NCBI GenBank assembly: GCA_965222975.1
Contig: CBDCVJ010000033.1
Coordinates: 21,271-85,270, forward strand
DNA: 64,000 nucleotides
Direction: 5' to 3'
Source of the DNA: UBA6168 sp965222975
GTDB taxonomy: Bacteria; Bacteroidota; Bacteroidia; Chitinophagales; Saprospiraceae
Positions 44,189-52,295 of the stretch are shown here, piece after piece (position 1 is the stretch's first letter; each line of letters begins with the position of its first letter). Position numbers and translations under genes: made by a program. A model generated the notes under the pieces. That model worked only from the letters and a program-made list of their open reading frames with translations. It made no database searches and was not told where the DNA came from.

Positions 44189-46138
44189 TTATACAAATAC
44201 AGTTGCCATCGCTCCCATGATCCTCGAATACAATTCTTTTGGCTTAAATGGTTTTGACAAATAATCGTTCATGCCAATCTCCATGCATTTATCTTGCTCT
44301 TGTTTGTTGGAATTGGCAGTCAGGGCAATAATAGGCACTTGGCTGAATTCCCTGATTTTGCGGGCGGCATCCATACCGTTCATGACGGGCATTTGAATAT
44401 CCATCAAGATGAGATCATAGCCGTATTCTCTGAATTTTTCCAATCCTACCATTCCATTTTCCGCAATGTCAACGGTGACAAAATCTGACCAGTTAGTGAG
44501 TATCTTTTTGGTAGCCATTTGATTGAGGAAGTGGTCTTCTACATAGAGTATTTTGAGTGGAGCAGATGGCACATCGCCCTGAATATGCTTCGCCTGCAAG
44601 GGTACTTTTATAGGTAAGGTCATGGTAAATTTCGAACCTTTTCCTTTTTTGCTTTCGATTCCCATTGTGCCTCCCATGGTTTTGACCAGTTTGGCTACGA
44701 TGGCGATGCCCAATTTGCGTTTCTTGCCGGGTTCTTGCTCTGGGTTGGATTCAAGCAGCAGTTTGTCTGCTTCCAACAATTGGCCGATCTGTTCTTTTTC
44801 GATTCCTTTTCCGTTATCATCAACAGCTAAAATGAGGTTTGTTTCCCCATTTTCCGATTCTTCAGATCTTGCGGAAATGATGACATGACCATCTTCATTG
44901 CTGTATTTGATGGCGTTTTCAACTAAATTGTATAGGATTTGGGTCAGCTTTTTTTGGTCGCTGATGATTTTTTCCGGTAGTTTTTCAGCTATATTCAACC
45001 CTATTTTTAATCCAGCCTTTTCAGCCTTTATAGAAACGACATTTTTATTTCCTTGTAAGAACTCACGGATATTGAATTCCTCTTCATCCAATTTGACATT
45101 ATCGGTCACCATCACCGAGAAATTCAACAAGTTATTGACCGAGAGGGAAAGATCATCAACCGAAGTCTTCAAATCATTAATGAGCGGTTCTTGTTGGGAG
45201 GTTTTATCAGTCGTTTCCAACAAAAACAACAAGTTGACAACGGATGAAAGCGGGGTTCTGATCTGAAAACTAAGGTCGGAAAGTACTTCTTCTTGAATTT
45301 TAGCTGTTTTATTGGAGATGTTTTTTTCAATAATCAATTTTTCAGAAAGCTTCCTCTCTGTTATGTCCTGAATGCTCCCGACCAAAAGGATTCTACCGGT
45401 GATTTCATCGGCCTGGATTTTTCCCTGTATGGTCAGGTATCTAATGTTTGTACCATCCACCATAATCCGGTGCTCGATCTGGTGTTGCTTTCCGTCTTTT
45501 ATCAGGTCATCAAAAAAGTTTTCAACCAACTCTTTGTCTTCCAACTGGACATAAGAAATGTACTCAGTCAGAGTAGGAGATAGACTGCCTGGGTTAAAAG
45601 AGAAAATCCTAAAAACTTCATCAGACCATTTCATTTGGTTAGAAACGATGTCCATTTCCCAAGTGCCGAAACGGGCCATTTCTTGGGCTTCCAAAAACCT
45701 CTTACGTTTGGTTTCAAGGTTTCTTGCTGTTTCCTCTAATCGCAATTGGACTTTCGAACGTTGCAAAGCAAACCGAATGGAGCGGCCAAAAAGTTTTGCA
45801 TCCAATTGGCTCTTTATCAGAAAATCTTGCGCTCCGGCTTTAACGGCCTGATTGCCTATGATTTCATTATTGGTGTTGGTAATGACCACAACGGGTACAT
45901 TGGAAGCCCGTTCCATGAATGTGTTAATCGTCTTAAAACCTTGACTGTCAGGTAAATTAATTTCGAGAAGCACTAATTCGACCGGATGTGTCTGGATGTA
46001 GTTGAGGCCTTCAAAAAGTGATTCAGTGTGGTGGAGGTCATATTTTATCCCTGCATCTAATAGGTAGGATTTGATGCACTTAACGTCGGAAGCCTCCTTA
46101 TCTATTAATAAGATTGGTGTCTTTTGCTTGGTATTCAT
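44189..46138 (-). CDS. Degenerate hybrid histidine kinase (REC-PAS-HisKA-HATPase-REC)
   Basis: 649 residues, no membrane segment. Order: receiver (8-125), PAS (about 150-265), H-box region (about 285-350), HATPase (about 385-500), receiver (about 528-645). In the H-box (SFQIRTPL) the phosphoacceptor His is Phe291 and the usual Glu is Gln. In the first receiver the Asp is Glu59 (LLEINLPDS) and the acidic pair is incomplete. The HATPase keeps the N-box LVENAIKYS and the G1 DNGKG, but its G2 (KRKLGIAI) is weak. The last receiver is intact (LILMDIQMP, ALTAN, SKPF). Probably a scaffold or pseudokinase. A response regulator gene lies 67 bases upstream. Confidence 0.9.
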   Translation of the reverse strand: MNTKQKTPILLIDKEASDVKCIKSYLLDAGIKYDLHHTESLFEGLNYIQTHPVELVLLEINLPDSQGFKTINTFMERASNVPVVVITNTNNEIIGNQAVKAGAQDFLIKSQLDAKLFGRSIRFALQRSKVQLRLEETARNLETKRKRFLEAQEMARFGTWEMDIVSNQMKWSDEVFRIFSFNPGSLSPTLTEYISYVQLEDKELVENFFDDLIKDGKQHQIEHRIMVDGTNIRYLTIQGKIQADEITGRILLVGSIQDITERKLSEKLIIEKNISNKTAKIQEEVLSDLSFQIRTPLSSVVNLLFLLETTDKTSQQEPLINDLKTSVDDLSLSVNNLLNFSVMVTDNVKLDEEEFNIREFLQGNKNVVSIKAEKAGLKIGLNIAEKLPEKIISDQKKLTQILYNLVENAIKYSNEDGHVIISARSEESENGETNLILAVDDNGKGIEKEQIGQLLEADKLLLESNPEQEPGKKRKLGIAIVAKLVKTMGGTMGIESKKGKGSKFTMTLPIKVPLQAKHIQGDVPSAPLKILYVEDHFLNQMATKKILTNWSDFVTVDIAENGMVGLEKFREYGYDLILMDIQMPVMNGMDAARKIREFSQVPIIALTANSNKQEQDKCMEIGMNDYLSKPFKPKELYSRIMGAMATVFV

Positions 46139-46205
46139 GCCTTACTGTCATTGCTGTGTTACACCCGCTGTTAGTGAATGTCAAGTGATTATGTAATATC
46201 ATAAA

Positions 46206-46646
46206 TTAAAGCATAGAAGGAAGAATAGCTGTTTGCAACCAAAAATCCTCGATTTTTTGAATGATGTCAAAAAATCGGTCAAAGTCAACTGGTTTGTTGA
46301 TATAACAATTGACGTGAAGGTTGTAACTGTTCAAAATATCCTGCTCTGCATTGGAAGTTGTTAGGATCACCACGGGTATACTTCTTAATTTCGGATCCCC
46401 TTTAATATCACTTAATACCTCCCGCCCGTCTTTTTTAGGAAGGTTCAAATCCAGTAAGACCAAATCTGGTGTGGCAGCATTTTGATATGGCTCATTTTTT
46501 CTGAGAAAGTTGATGGCTTCCAAACCATCCATTGCAACATCGAGGTTAACATGGATGTTACCTTCCTTGAAAGCTTCTTGAGCAAGCCTTACGTCTCCTG
46601 GGTTGTCTTCTATTAGCAAGATATTCACGGGTCTAGTTTTTTTCAT
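46206..46646 (-). CDS. Single-domain response regulator (Rcp1-like)
   Basis: 146 residues, one receiver domain without an output domain. All key residues are present: acidic pair IEDNPGD, phosphoacceptor Asp in LVLLDLNLPKKDG, switch Thr in VILTTSN and Lys in INKPVDF. The class resembles Rcp1 partners of hybrid or phytochrome-type kinases. The kinase gene begins 67 bases downstream on the same strand, so they are probably co-transcribed. Because the kinase looks unable to self-phosphorylate, the phosphate source may be another kinase. Confidence 0.9.
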   Translation of the reverse strand: MKKTRPVNILLIEDNPGDVRLAQEAFKEGNIHVNLDVAMDGLEAINFLRKNEPYQNAATPDLVLLDLNLPKKDGREVLSDIKGDPKLRSIPVVILTTSNAEQDILNSYNLHVNCYINKPVDFDRFFDIIQKIEDFWLQTAILPSML

Positions 46647-46872
46647 TAGAAAATGATGTTTGGTTATTTGGGCTATAATGTCTTTCTCTTGTTATTCCTC
46701 ACTAAGTGGATTGGGGCGGTTCATAGAATAAATATCAAGAAAAAGCCGCATTTAAGGAGGGAGGGATGAAAGAAATATGCCAAAAACATTATTCATCCAT
46801 TGATTGAATCTAAATAGGGCGAATATGAAAAAATGAAGGGTAGGAATGTATCGGGAATATAATAACGAGGCC

Positions 46873-46880
46873 TACTTTTG
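46873..46880 (+). promoter_or_regulatory. Candidate -7 box for the polyprenyl synthase gene
   Basis: TACTTTTG matches TAnnTTTG, placed 33 bases before the ATG at 46914. The alternative TTG start at 46878 lies inside this box, which supports ATG 46914. No clear -33 element is seen. Confidence 0.4.
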
Positions 46881-46913
46881 CCAATTCTTAAAAACGCAAG
46901 AATCGAACTGTTG

Positions 46914-47891
46914 ATGCAAATTTTAAACCAAATTCAGGAGGATTTTGAGTCTTACCTATTTTCCAACCCTTTTGAAGACCAACCTTCCGAATTATACGAT
47001 CCCGTCAATTATATACTGAAGAATGGGGGAAAACGGCTAAGGCCCTCTGTTTTGCTTCTAAGTTGTTACCTCTTCAGCGGCAAATACTATCATGCAATGC
47101 CTGCTGCATATGCCATTGAGCTGTTCCATAATTTTACCCTTATCCATGATGACATTATGGATGCTGCAACGCTAAGGAGAGGTAAATTGAGCGTCCACGA
47201 AAAATATGGCCTTAATTCGGGCATTTTGTCTGGGGATATTGCGATGGTTCAGGCTTTTGATTCTTTGCTCAAATTGGATGACCAAAAACAATTACCAGAA
47301 TTATTAAGGATTTTCACCAAATTGGCAATTGAGGTGTGTGAGGGTCAGCAGATGGACATGAATTTTGAAACCCGGGAGAAAGTTGAAATAGCTGAATACA
47401 TTAGGATGATTGAATTGAAGACTTCGGTTCTTGTGGCAGGAGCCATGCAGATAGGAGCATTGCTTGGAGGTGCTTCTAAAAAGGATGCTGAGGCAGTTTA
47501 CCAGTTTGGCCGCAATCTTGGCATTTCATTCCAATTGCAGGACGACTTGCTGGATACATTTGGCGACTCGAAAAAATTTGGTAAAAAAGTGGGGGGCGAT
47601 ATTGTGCAAAATAAAAAAACCTATCTCTACCTCAAGGCACTTGAGTTGGCCAATACAGATCAGTTGACCAGTCTAAAAAAACTTTATCAGTCAAACCAAT
47701 TAAACGAAGAAAATAAGATCGAAAAAGTTGTCGGAATATTCAACTCGTTAAATATTATGGGAGAAACTGAAACCATTAAGGAAAAATACAGACAGGAGGC
47801 TCTTGTTTGCCTTAACTCCTTAAATGTACTCCAAGAAAGAAAGGACGTTTTAGAGAATTTAGCTGACTATCTGATGGACAGAGATGTATGA
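46914..47891 (+). CDS. Polyprenyl diphosphate synthase
   Basis: 325 residues from ATG 46914; a TTG 36 bases upstream coincides with a promoter-like box and is less likely. Both Asp-rich motifs are present: HDDIMDAATLRRG (first, near residue 80) and LQDDLLDTFGD (second, near residue 208). GGKRLRPSVLLL is the usual N-terminal block. It condenses isopentenyl diphosphate with allylic diphosphates to make geranyl-, farnesyl- or longer chains; chain length is not settled. It overlaps the next small gene by 4 bases (ATGA). Confidence 0.92.
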   Translation: MQILNQIQEDFESYLFSNPFEDQPSELYDPVNYILKNGGKRLRPSVLLLSCYLFSGKYYHAMPAAYAIELFHNFTLIHDDIMDAATLRRGKLSVHEKYGLNSGILSGDIAMVQAFDSLLKLDDQKQLPELLRIFTKLAIEVCEGQQMDMNFETREKVEIAEYIRMIELKTSVLVAGAMQIGALLGGASKKDAEAVYQFGRNLGISFQLQDDLLDTFGDSKKFGKKVGGDIVQNKKTYLYLKALELANTDQLTSLKKLYQSNQLNEENKIEKVVGIFNSLNIMGETETIKEKYRQEALVCLNSLNVLQERKDVLENLADYLMDRDV

Positions 47892-48094
47892 AAAAGAAAA
47901 GAAAAAGGAGCAACCACCGAAGCGGTTACCCCTCACACTATGAAACACTATTTCTTATGGCAATATTTCAGGGTCAAACTTTTTATGGCAAAAGGCTGAT
48001 AGAATTCTTTTGGAAAAAATGTAAAAACAACGAAGTATCAGTAGAATGGATGCCCAAAAGTAAAAAAGATTGCCATTTAATTCAAAAAAAATGA
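47888..48094 (+). CDS. Small basic protein, translationally coupled to the polyprenyl synthase
   Basis: 68 residues, strongly basic (KKKRKRSNHRS at the N-terminus, many Lys throughout), without signal peptide or membrane helix. The ATG overlaps the synthase stop (ATGA), the usual form of translational coupling, which argues for a real gene although no family is recognised. The coding strand is AT-rich. It may bind nucleic acid or ribosome, but this is a guess from charge. Nothing is seen in the 155 bases to the next gene. Confidence 0.5.
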   Translation: MKKKRKRSNHRSGYPSHYETLFLMAIFQGQTFYGKRLIEFFWKKCKNNEVSVEWMPKSKKDCHLIQKK

Positions 48095-48249
48095 TAAAAA
48101 ATACTGTCTATCAGTATTTAAAAATTTAATATTAAAGTTTTACTTTAAAAGACTTTTAGGCGTTTACTATTGAGTTGGAACGGAGCCGAATTGCCATAAT
48201 GAACGTTCCTTAAAAACTAAAGTTTCATTTTTTTTTAAAAAATTCACTT

Positions 48250-49476
48250 ATGAGAAATGGATTCTTGATTTCTTTCTTTCTGACCTTTTCTACTTTTTGT
48301 ATTGGGCAATCCCTTGAAAAAAGCCTGATGCAATTTCAGGTTGATGTAGTTTATTTGGCTTCAGACCTGCTACAAGGCAGGGAGTCTGGGACAAATGGAG
48401 AAAAAATGGCGAGCAATTATATTGTTGAGCGGTTTAGTGAAAGCAACCTTCAAAAGGGAGGGGTAAATAATTCTTGGTACCAACCATTTGATTTTAACTT
48501 GAAAGAAAATCCCCATGCAACTACTGGTGGGGAAGACCGGGTGGGCCACAATGTTATTGGTTTCATTGATAATAAGGCCGAACAAACAATTGTCATTGGG
48601 GCTCATTATGATCATCTTGGTATGGGTATCCCAATGGCTTCTCTCCATACAGGTGACCCCGCTATCCACAATGGTGCAGACGACAATGCAAGTGGCGTAG
48701 CTGCAATGTTGTATTTAGCAGAACAGTTGGTCAGTTCGCCCGCAAAAAAGAACAACTATCTTTTTATTGGCTTCTCAGGCGAGGAACTGGGGCTGTACGG
48801 TTCTAAATTTTTTACCAACAATCCAACCATTGACCTGAATACGGTCAATTATATGCTGAACATGGACATGGTTGGCCGCCTCAATGAAGAAAAAGTACTG
48901 GCAGTTTATGGGGTTGGAACATCCCCGATTTGGAAAGAGAAACTGGAACAGTTGAACAGGGGCAATTTCAAAATCAAAACCACCGAAAGCGGCATAGGAC
49001 CTTCTGACCACACATCTTTTTATTTAAAAGACATCCCCGTCCTGCATTTTTTCACAGGACAGCATGGCGACTACCATAAGCCAAGTGACGACAGTCAACT
49101 CATTAATTATGCTGGGATCAAGGAAATTGCAGATTTTATGCTGCGTCTGATTGAAGACCTTGACAGTACTGGTAAATTAGAATTCACTAAAACCAAAGAC
49201 GAGCAACAGCAAGCCACCAGTTTTAAAGTGACGCTCGGCGTGATGCCCGATTACGTATATGATGGCGAGGGCATGAGGATTGATGCTGTCATGGACGACC
49301 GTCCAGCTAAAAAGGCAGGATTGGAAGGCGGGGATGTCATTATTAAGATTGGCGACGTGGAAGTAAAAACCATTTACGATTACATGGAGGGATTGAGCAA
49401 ATTTTCCAAAGGGGATTCCACTGAGGTCAAAGTCAAAAGAGGCAAAAAGACACTGAAGAAAAAGGTTACATTTTAG
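48250..49476 (+). CDS. M28 family metallopeptidase with C-terminal PDZ domain
   Basis: 408 residues with a signal peptide (cleavage near CIGQ). The M28 zinc-peptidase motifs are in order: HYDHLGMG, NGADDNASG, GFSGEELGLYGS, NMDMVGR and DHTSFYLKDIP. A PDZ-like domain follows (about 320-405: RIDAVMDDRPAKKAGLEGGD). It should act in the periplasm or outside as an aminopeptidase. The PDZ may position protein substrates. A hairpin terminator lies about 130 bases downstream. Confidence 0.9.
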   Translation: MRNGFLISFFLTFSTFCIGQSLEKSLMQFQVDVVYLASDLLQGRESGTNGEKMASNYIVERFSESNLQKGGVNNSWYQPFDFNLKENPHATTGGEDRVGHNVIGFIDNKAEQTIVIGAHYDHLGMGIPMASLHTGDPAIHNGADDNASGVAAMLYLAEQLVSSPAKKNNYLFIGFSGEELGLYGSKFFTNNPTIDLNTVNYMLNMDMVGRLNEEKVLAVYGVGTSPIWKEKLEQLNRGNFKIKTTESGIGPSDHTSFYLKDIPVLHFFTGQHGDYHKPSDDSQLINYAGIKEIADFMLRLIEDLDSTGKLEFTKTKDEQQQATSFKVTLGVMPDYVYDGEGMRIDAVMDDRPAKKAGLEGGDVIIKIGDVEVKTIYDYMEGLSKFSKGDSTEVKVKRGKKTLKKKVTF

Positions 49477-49604
49477 GGTAATTCGAAAGTCGCTTCCGCC
49501 ATTTTGGCCATTATTTTTTTGGATAAATGCCAATGTGGCCGAATTCTACCATTGGAACAGTTTTCCCCGGACAATAAAATTCCTTTAAAGGAAAAAACAA
49601 AACG

Positions 49605-49640
49605 AAGAAGCCTGCTTGTGATTCATTCACCAGGCTTCTT
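49605..49640. terminator. Hairpin terminator between M28 and HtrA genes
   Basis: aagaagcctg (49605-49614) pairs with caggcttctt (49631-49640) and is followed by a T-run. It is preceded by A-rich sequence, so it may act in both directions. A weaker hairpin (aaaggtt with gaccttt) lies at about 49655-49679. Confidence 0.75.
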
Positions 49641-49695
49641 TTTTATTGGCCGAAAGGTTCATTTGCGAAGTGACCTTTCACAACTATATTGACCC

Positions 49696-50715
49696 ATGTT
49701 AGATTTTATTGCGACTGAGAACTCCATTGACCAAACATACCAAACACCAACAAATCCAGATGTACCTTTATTGGATGCCTATTCGAGGACTATCGTTCAT
49801 GTCTCAAAAAATGTAAGCCCCGCAGTGGTGCAAATAAAGGTGAAAAAGAAGGCCGGTTCCCAACGTAATCGGCGGCGACAACAGAGAGAACCCTATGGGA
49901 CCGGGAGCGGATTTATCATTTCAAGCGATGGGTTCATCGTCACCAATAGCCACGTTGTCAATCAAGCACAGCAAATTGGGGTGGCACTGCAAGATGGGCG
50001 GGAAATGCCAGCCAAATTGATCGGAGAAGACCCCGCAACAGACATCGCTGTAGTGCAAGTAAATGCTGGCAACCTGCGCTCCATTCGATTTGGTAATAGC
50101 GATCATTTGCATGTAGGCCAACTTGCAGTGGCCATTGGCAATCCTTATGGGTTTCAATATTCTGTTACCACAGGAGTTGTCAGTGCACTTGGTCGAACGC
50201 TGCGCTCGGAAAGTGGACGCCTTATTGACGATGTTATTCAAACGGATGCTGCTCTGAACCCCGGCAATTCTGGTGGGCCTTTGGTAGATAGTAGCGGAAA
50301 TGTGATCGGGGTTAATACAGCAGTCATTTTGCCAGCGCAAGGTCTCTGCTTTGCCGTTTCTTCCAATTTAGCGGAATACATTGTAGGTAATTTAATTTTA
50401 AAAGGTAAAGTCAGAAGAGGTTACATCGGAATAGCTGGCCAGACCGTTCCGCTTAATCCTCGTACCATTAATTATCATCAATTACCTGTTAAGTCAGGTG
50501 TTCTGGTACATGGGGTTGAACCTGACGGCCCCGCATTTAATTCAGAACTTTCCAAAGGTGACATCATTGTAGGTTTTAATGGCAACTCGGTTCACTCCAT
50601 TGATGACCTGCATAAGTCATTGGATGATAAAACAATAGGTAGGCACATCGCCCTCATGGTATTAAGACAGGGGGAAAAAACTTACGTTTCCGTTATTCCG
50701 GCTGAGATGAAGTAA
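49696..50715 (+). CDS. HtrA/DegP-type serine protease with PDZ domain
   Basis: 339 residues: a trypsin-like S1C domain (about 35-225) and one PDZ (about 245-335). The catalytic triad is visible: His in TNSHVVN, Asp in DPATDIAVV and Ser in NPGNSGGPL. The oxyanion loop and GTGSGFIIS are normal. No signal peptide or membrane helix precedes the protease domain (MLDFIATENSIDQTYQ), so it may be cytoplasmic, unlike most DegP proteins. It is preceded by a terminator and monocistronic. The ATG at 49696 is 8 bases after an in-frame-like A/T tract. Confidence 0.88.
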   Translation: MLDFIATENSIDQTYQTPTNPDVPLLDAYSRTIVHVSKNVSPAVVQIKVKKKAGSQRNRRRQQREPYGTGSGFIISSDGFIVTNSHVVNQAQQIGVALQDGREMPAKLIGEDPATDIAVVQVNAGNLRSIRFGNSDHLHVGQLAVAIGNPYGFQYSVTTGVVSALGRTLRSESGRLIDDVIQTDAALNPGNSGGPLVDSSGNVIGVNTAVILPAQGLCFAVSSNLAEYIVGNLILKGKVRRGYIGIAGQTVPLNPRTINYHQLPVKSGVLVHGVEPDGPAFNSELSKGDIIVGFNGNSVHSIDDLHKSLDDKTIGRHIALMVLRQGEKTYVSVIPAEMK

Positions 50716-50807
50716 TCTTTTTCAAAACTGGCTGACTTTTTTATAAATACCGATTCCACGATGGAGAAATTGGACAGTTTTTCTTTCAACTCTTATAGAA
50801 CAAATAA

Positions 50808-50857
50808 AAAAAGGCGAATGCCCTATTTGATTTAAGAAAAATAGGTCACTCGCCTTT
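50808..50857. terminator. Hairpin terminator downstream of HtrA
   Basis: The arms are built on aaaaaggcga..ccctattt (from 50808) and its complement (to 50857), with a few mismatches, flanked by A- and T-runs, so it may serve both the HtrA gene and any minus-strand transcript from 50964. Confidence 0.75.
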
Positions 50858-50892
50858 TCTTTTTTTCAATAAGTCGAGTGGTAATATGGGGT

Positions 50893-50964
50893 TTAGAAAC
50901 GGTCAGAGAAAGCCAGCCTGCCCATCGCCCCAAACAAAATCAATATGCCGAATACTGCTAACAT
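50893..50964 (-). CDS. Candidate 23-residue hydrophobic micropeptide
   Basis: A short ATG-started frame encodes a peptide reading MLAVFGILILFGAMG then RLAFSDRF: one hydrophobic helix followed by a charged end, like small membrane proteins. It lies alone in the 518-base gap between HtrA and the T9SS type A gene, and a hairpin terminator (50808-50857) is correctly placed 35 bases downstream. No ribosome binding site is expected in this phylum. With only 23 codons, chance cannot be excluded. The rest of the gap (50965-51233) shows no other gene. Confidence 0.35.
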   Translation of the reverse strand: MLAVFGILILFGAMGRLAFSDRF

Positions 50965-51233
50965 GGTGATTGCTTTTTATAGGATTAATTTGGTTTTTTT
51001 TATTTTGATTTACAACAAAATTCGATTGAATGGGAATTATCATATACTGAGGTGGTTTATAAATAGATCGTCCGAGAAGCTGTTTTCGTTAGTCGAAAAA
51101 TGGTTTTTAACATTTGTTTAGCAATTATCGTCAGATGACTAACCAATATTTAATGCAGCAAAACTTTAATGCACAAATACATTAACTTGAAAGCTCATCT
51201 ATCTTTCTCATTTTTCACTTAAAAAATATTGAT

Positions 51234-52199
51234 ATGAAAAAACGTTTATTCTCTTTTAGCACCCTCCTTCTTTGCTGTTTTCAATTCATAAATGCCCAAG
51301 TCTGGTTTAACGACGGTGACACCTTCGTTTATGATTATGGTTTTTGGGGTGAAACAGGCTACGACGAAGTGACTGTGATTGGAGACACGGTTGTCAACGG
51401 CGTAAATTGTAAATCACTCCAAGTGTATCGAGAAACTGTATGCTTTAATATTGATCTAAATAGATTGGATACTTGCTACAAAGGTATGATACGGCATCAT
51501 TTTGCTTTTGTGGAGGGGGACTCGGTTTTTATGGCAAATGAAAATGATGACTTTAAATTGCAATATGATTTTTCCATGGGAATTGGCGATTCTATCTTTT
51601 ATTATCCCGATGGTGATGATTGGGGATATTTATTAATTCTGGATTCTATAGAACAGGTTGCGATCCAATCTTCGACAAGAAAAAAACAATATTTTACCGC
51701 TTTAACAAACTGCATGGAACCAACTTATCAGAACGCCGGGTACATAGAAATGATTGAAGGCATTGGTATGGTTTCTTTCACTGACATTTACGGAAGTAAA
51801 TATTGTAGTTCCTACATTTTGCCTGATATCTTCTTCTATAATTTCATGTGTATTTCTGACGGGGAACATTGGTGTTTAAGGTGTTATTCCTCTGATCCGA
51901 TTAATTATGAACTGGTTGATGATTGTTATGAATTGCCTATTGTTAACCCAACATTTGAAGAATTATACAGCCCTGATATAGAGATCTTGCCAAACCCAGC
52001 TTCAAATAAATTAAATTTGGATATACCGTCTGATATTGATTTAATTGATTTTGAAATTTATTCAATGAACGGGCGTAAAATATTGCCTCAAAATAAAGGG
52101 GGCAAAGAAATAAATGTAAGTAATTTGGAAAATGGGATTTACATTGGAAAGTTAATATTTAAAAATGGGATCGTAAATAAACGCTTTGTGAAATTATAA
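51234..52199 (+). CDS. Secreted protein with T9SS type A sorting domain
   Basis: 321 residues with a signal peptide (cleavage near INAQ). The central region (about 22-240) has no recognised domain; its aromatic and acidic beta-type sequence (FNDGDTFVYDYGFWGE) suggests a beta-rich fold. The last 75 residues are a type A sorting signal (ILPNPASNKLNLDI, LENGIYIGKLIFKNG). It should be exported through T9SS. A bidirectional terminator follows at 52222. Confidence 0.83.
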   Translation: MKKRLFSFSTLLLCCFQFINAQVWFNDGDTFVYDYGFWGETGYDEVTVIGDTVVNGVNCKSLQVYRETVCFNIDLNRLDTCYKGMIRHHFAFVEGDSVFMANENDDFKLQYDFSMGIGDSIFYYPDGDDWGYLLILDSIEQVAIQSSTRKKQYFTALTNCMEPTYQNAGYIEMIEGIGMVSFTDIYGSKYCSSYILPDIFFYNFMCISDGEHWCLRCYSSDPINYELVDDCYELPIVNPTFEELYSPDIEILPNPASNKLNLDIPSDIDLIDFEIYSMNGRKILPQNKGGKEINVSNLENGIYIGKLIFKNGIVNKRFVKL

Positions 52200-52221
52200 T
52201 TAATATGAAAAATCAATGGGA

Positions 52222-52274
52222 GGGAGGAGTTTTTTTTATCCCGATGCAAACGGGATTAAAAAAAAACTCCTCCC
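52222..52274. terminator. Bidirectional terminator with TCCCGAT core
   Basis: gggaggagttttttttatcc (from 52222) pairs with 52251-52274; the centre is cccgatgcaaacggg. The T- and A-runs flank the GC part, so it can end both the T9SS gene (+) and the DUF885 gene (-), which converge here. Confidence 0.87.
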
Positions 52275-52295
52275 CTCAAAATATTATTTACTGAA

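Noticed and set aside
49696..50715. HtrA protease as the effector of the EAD/MoxR system
   Set aside because: It has no EAD-like domain at either end and lies 15 kb away with a complete PDZ; no direct link in sequence.
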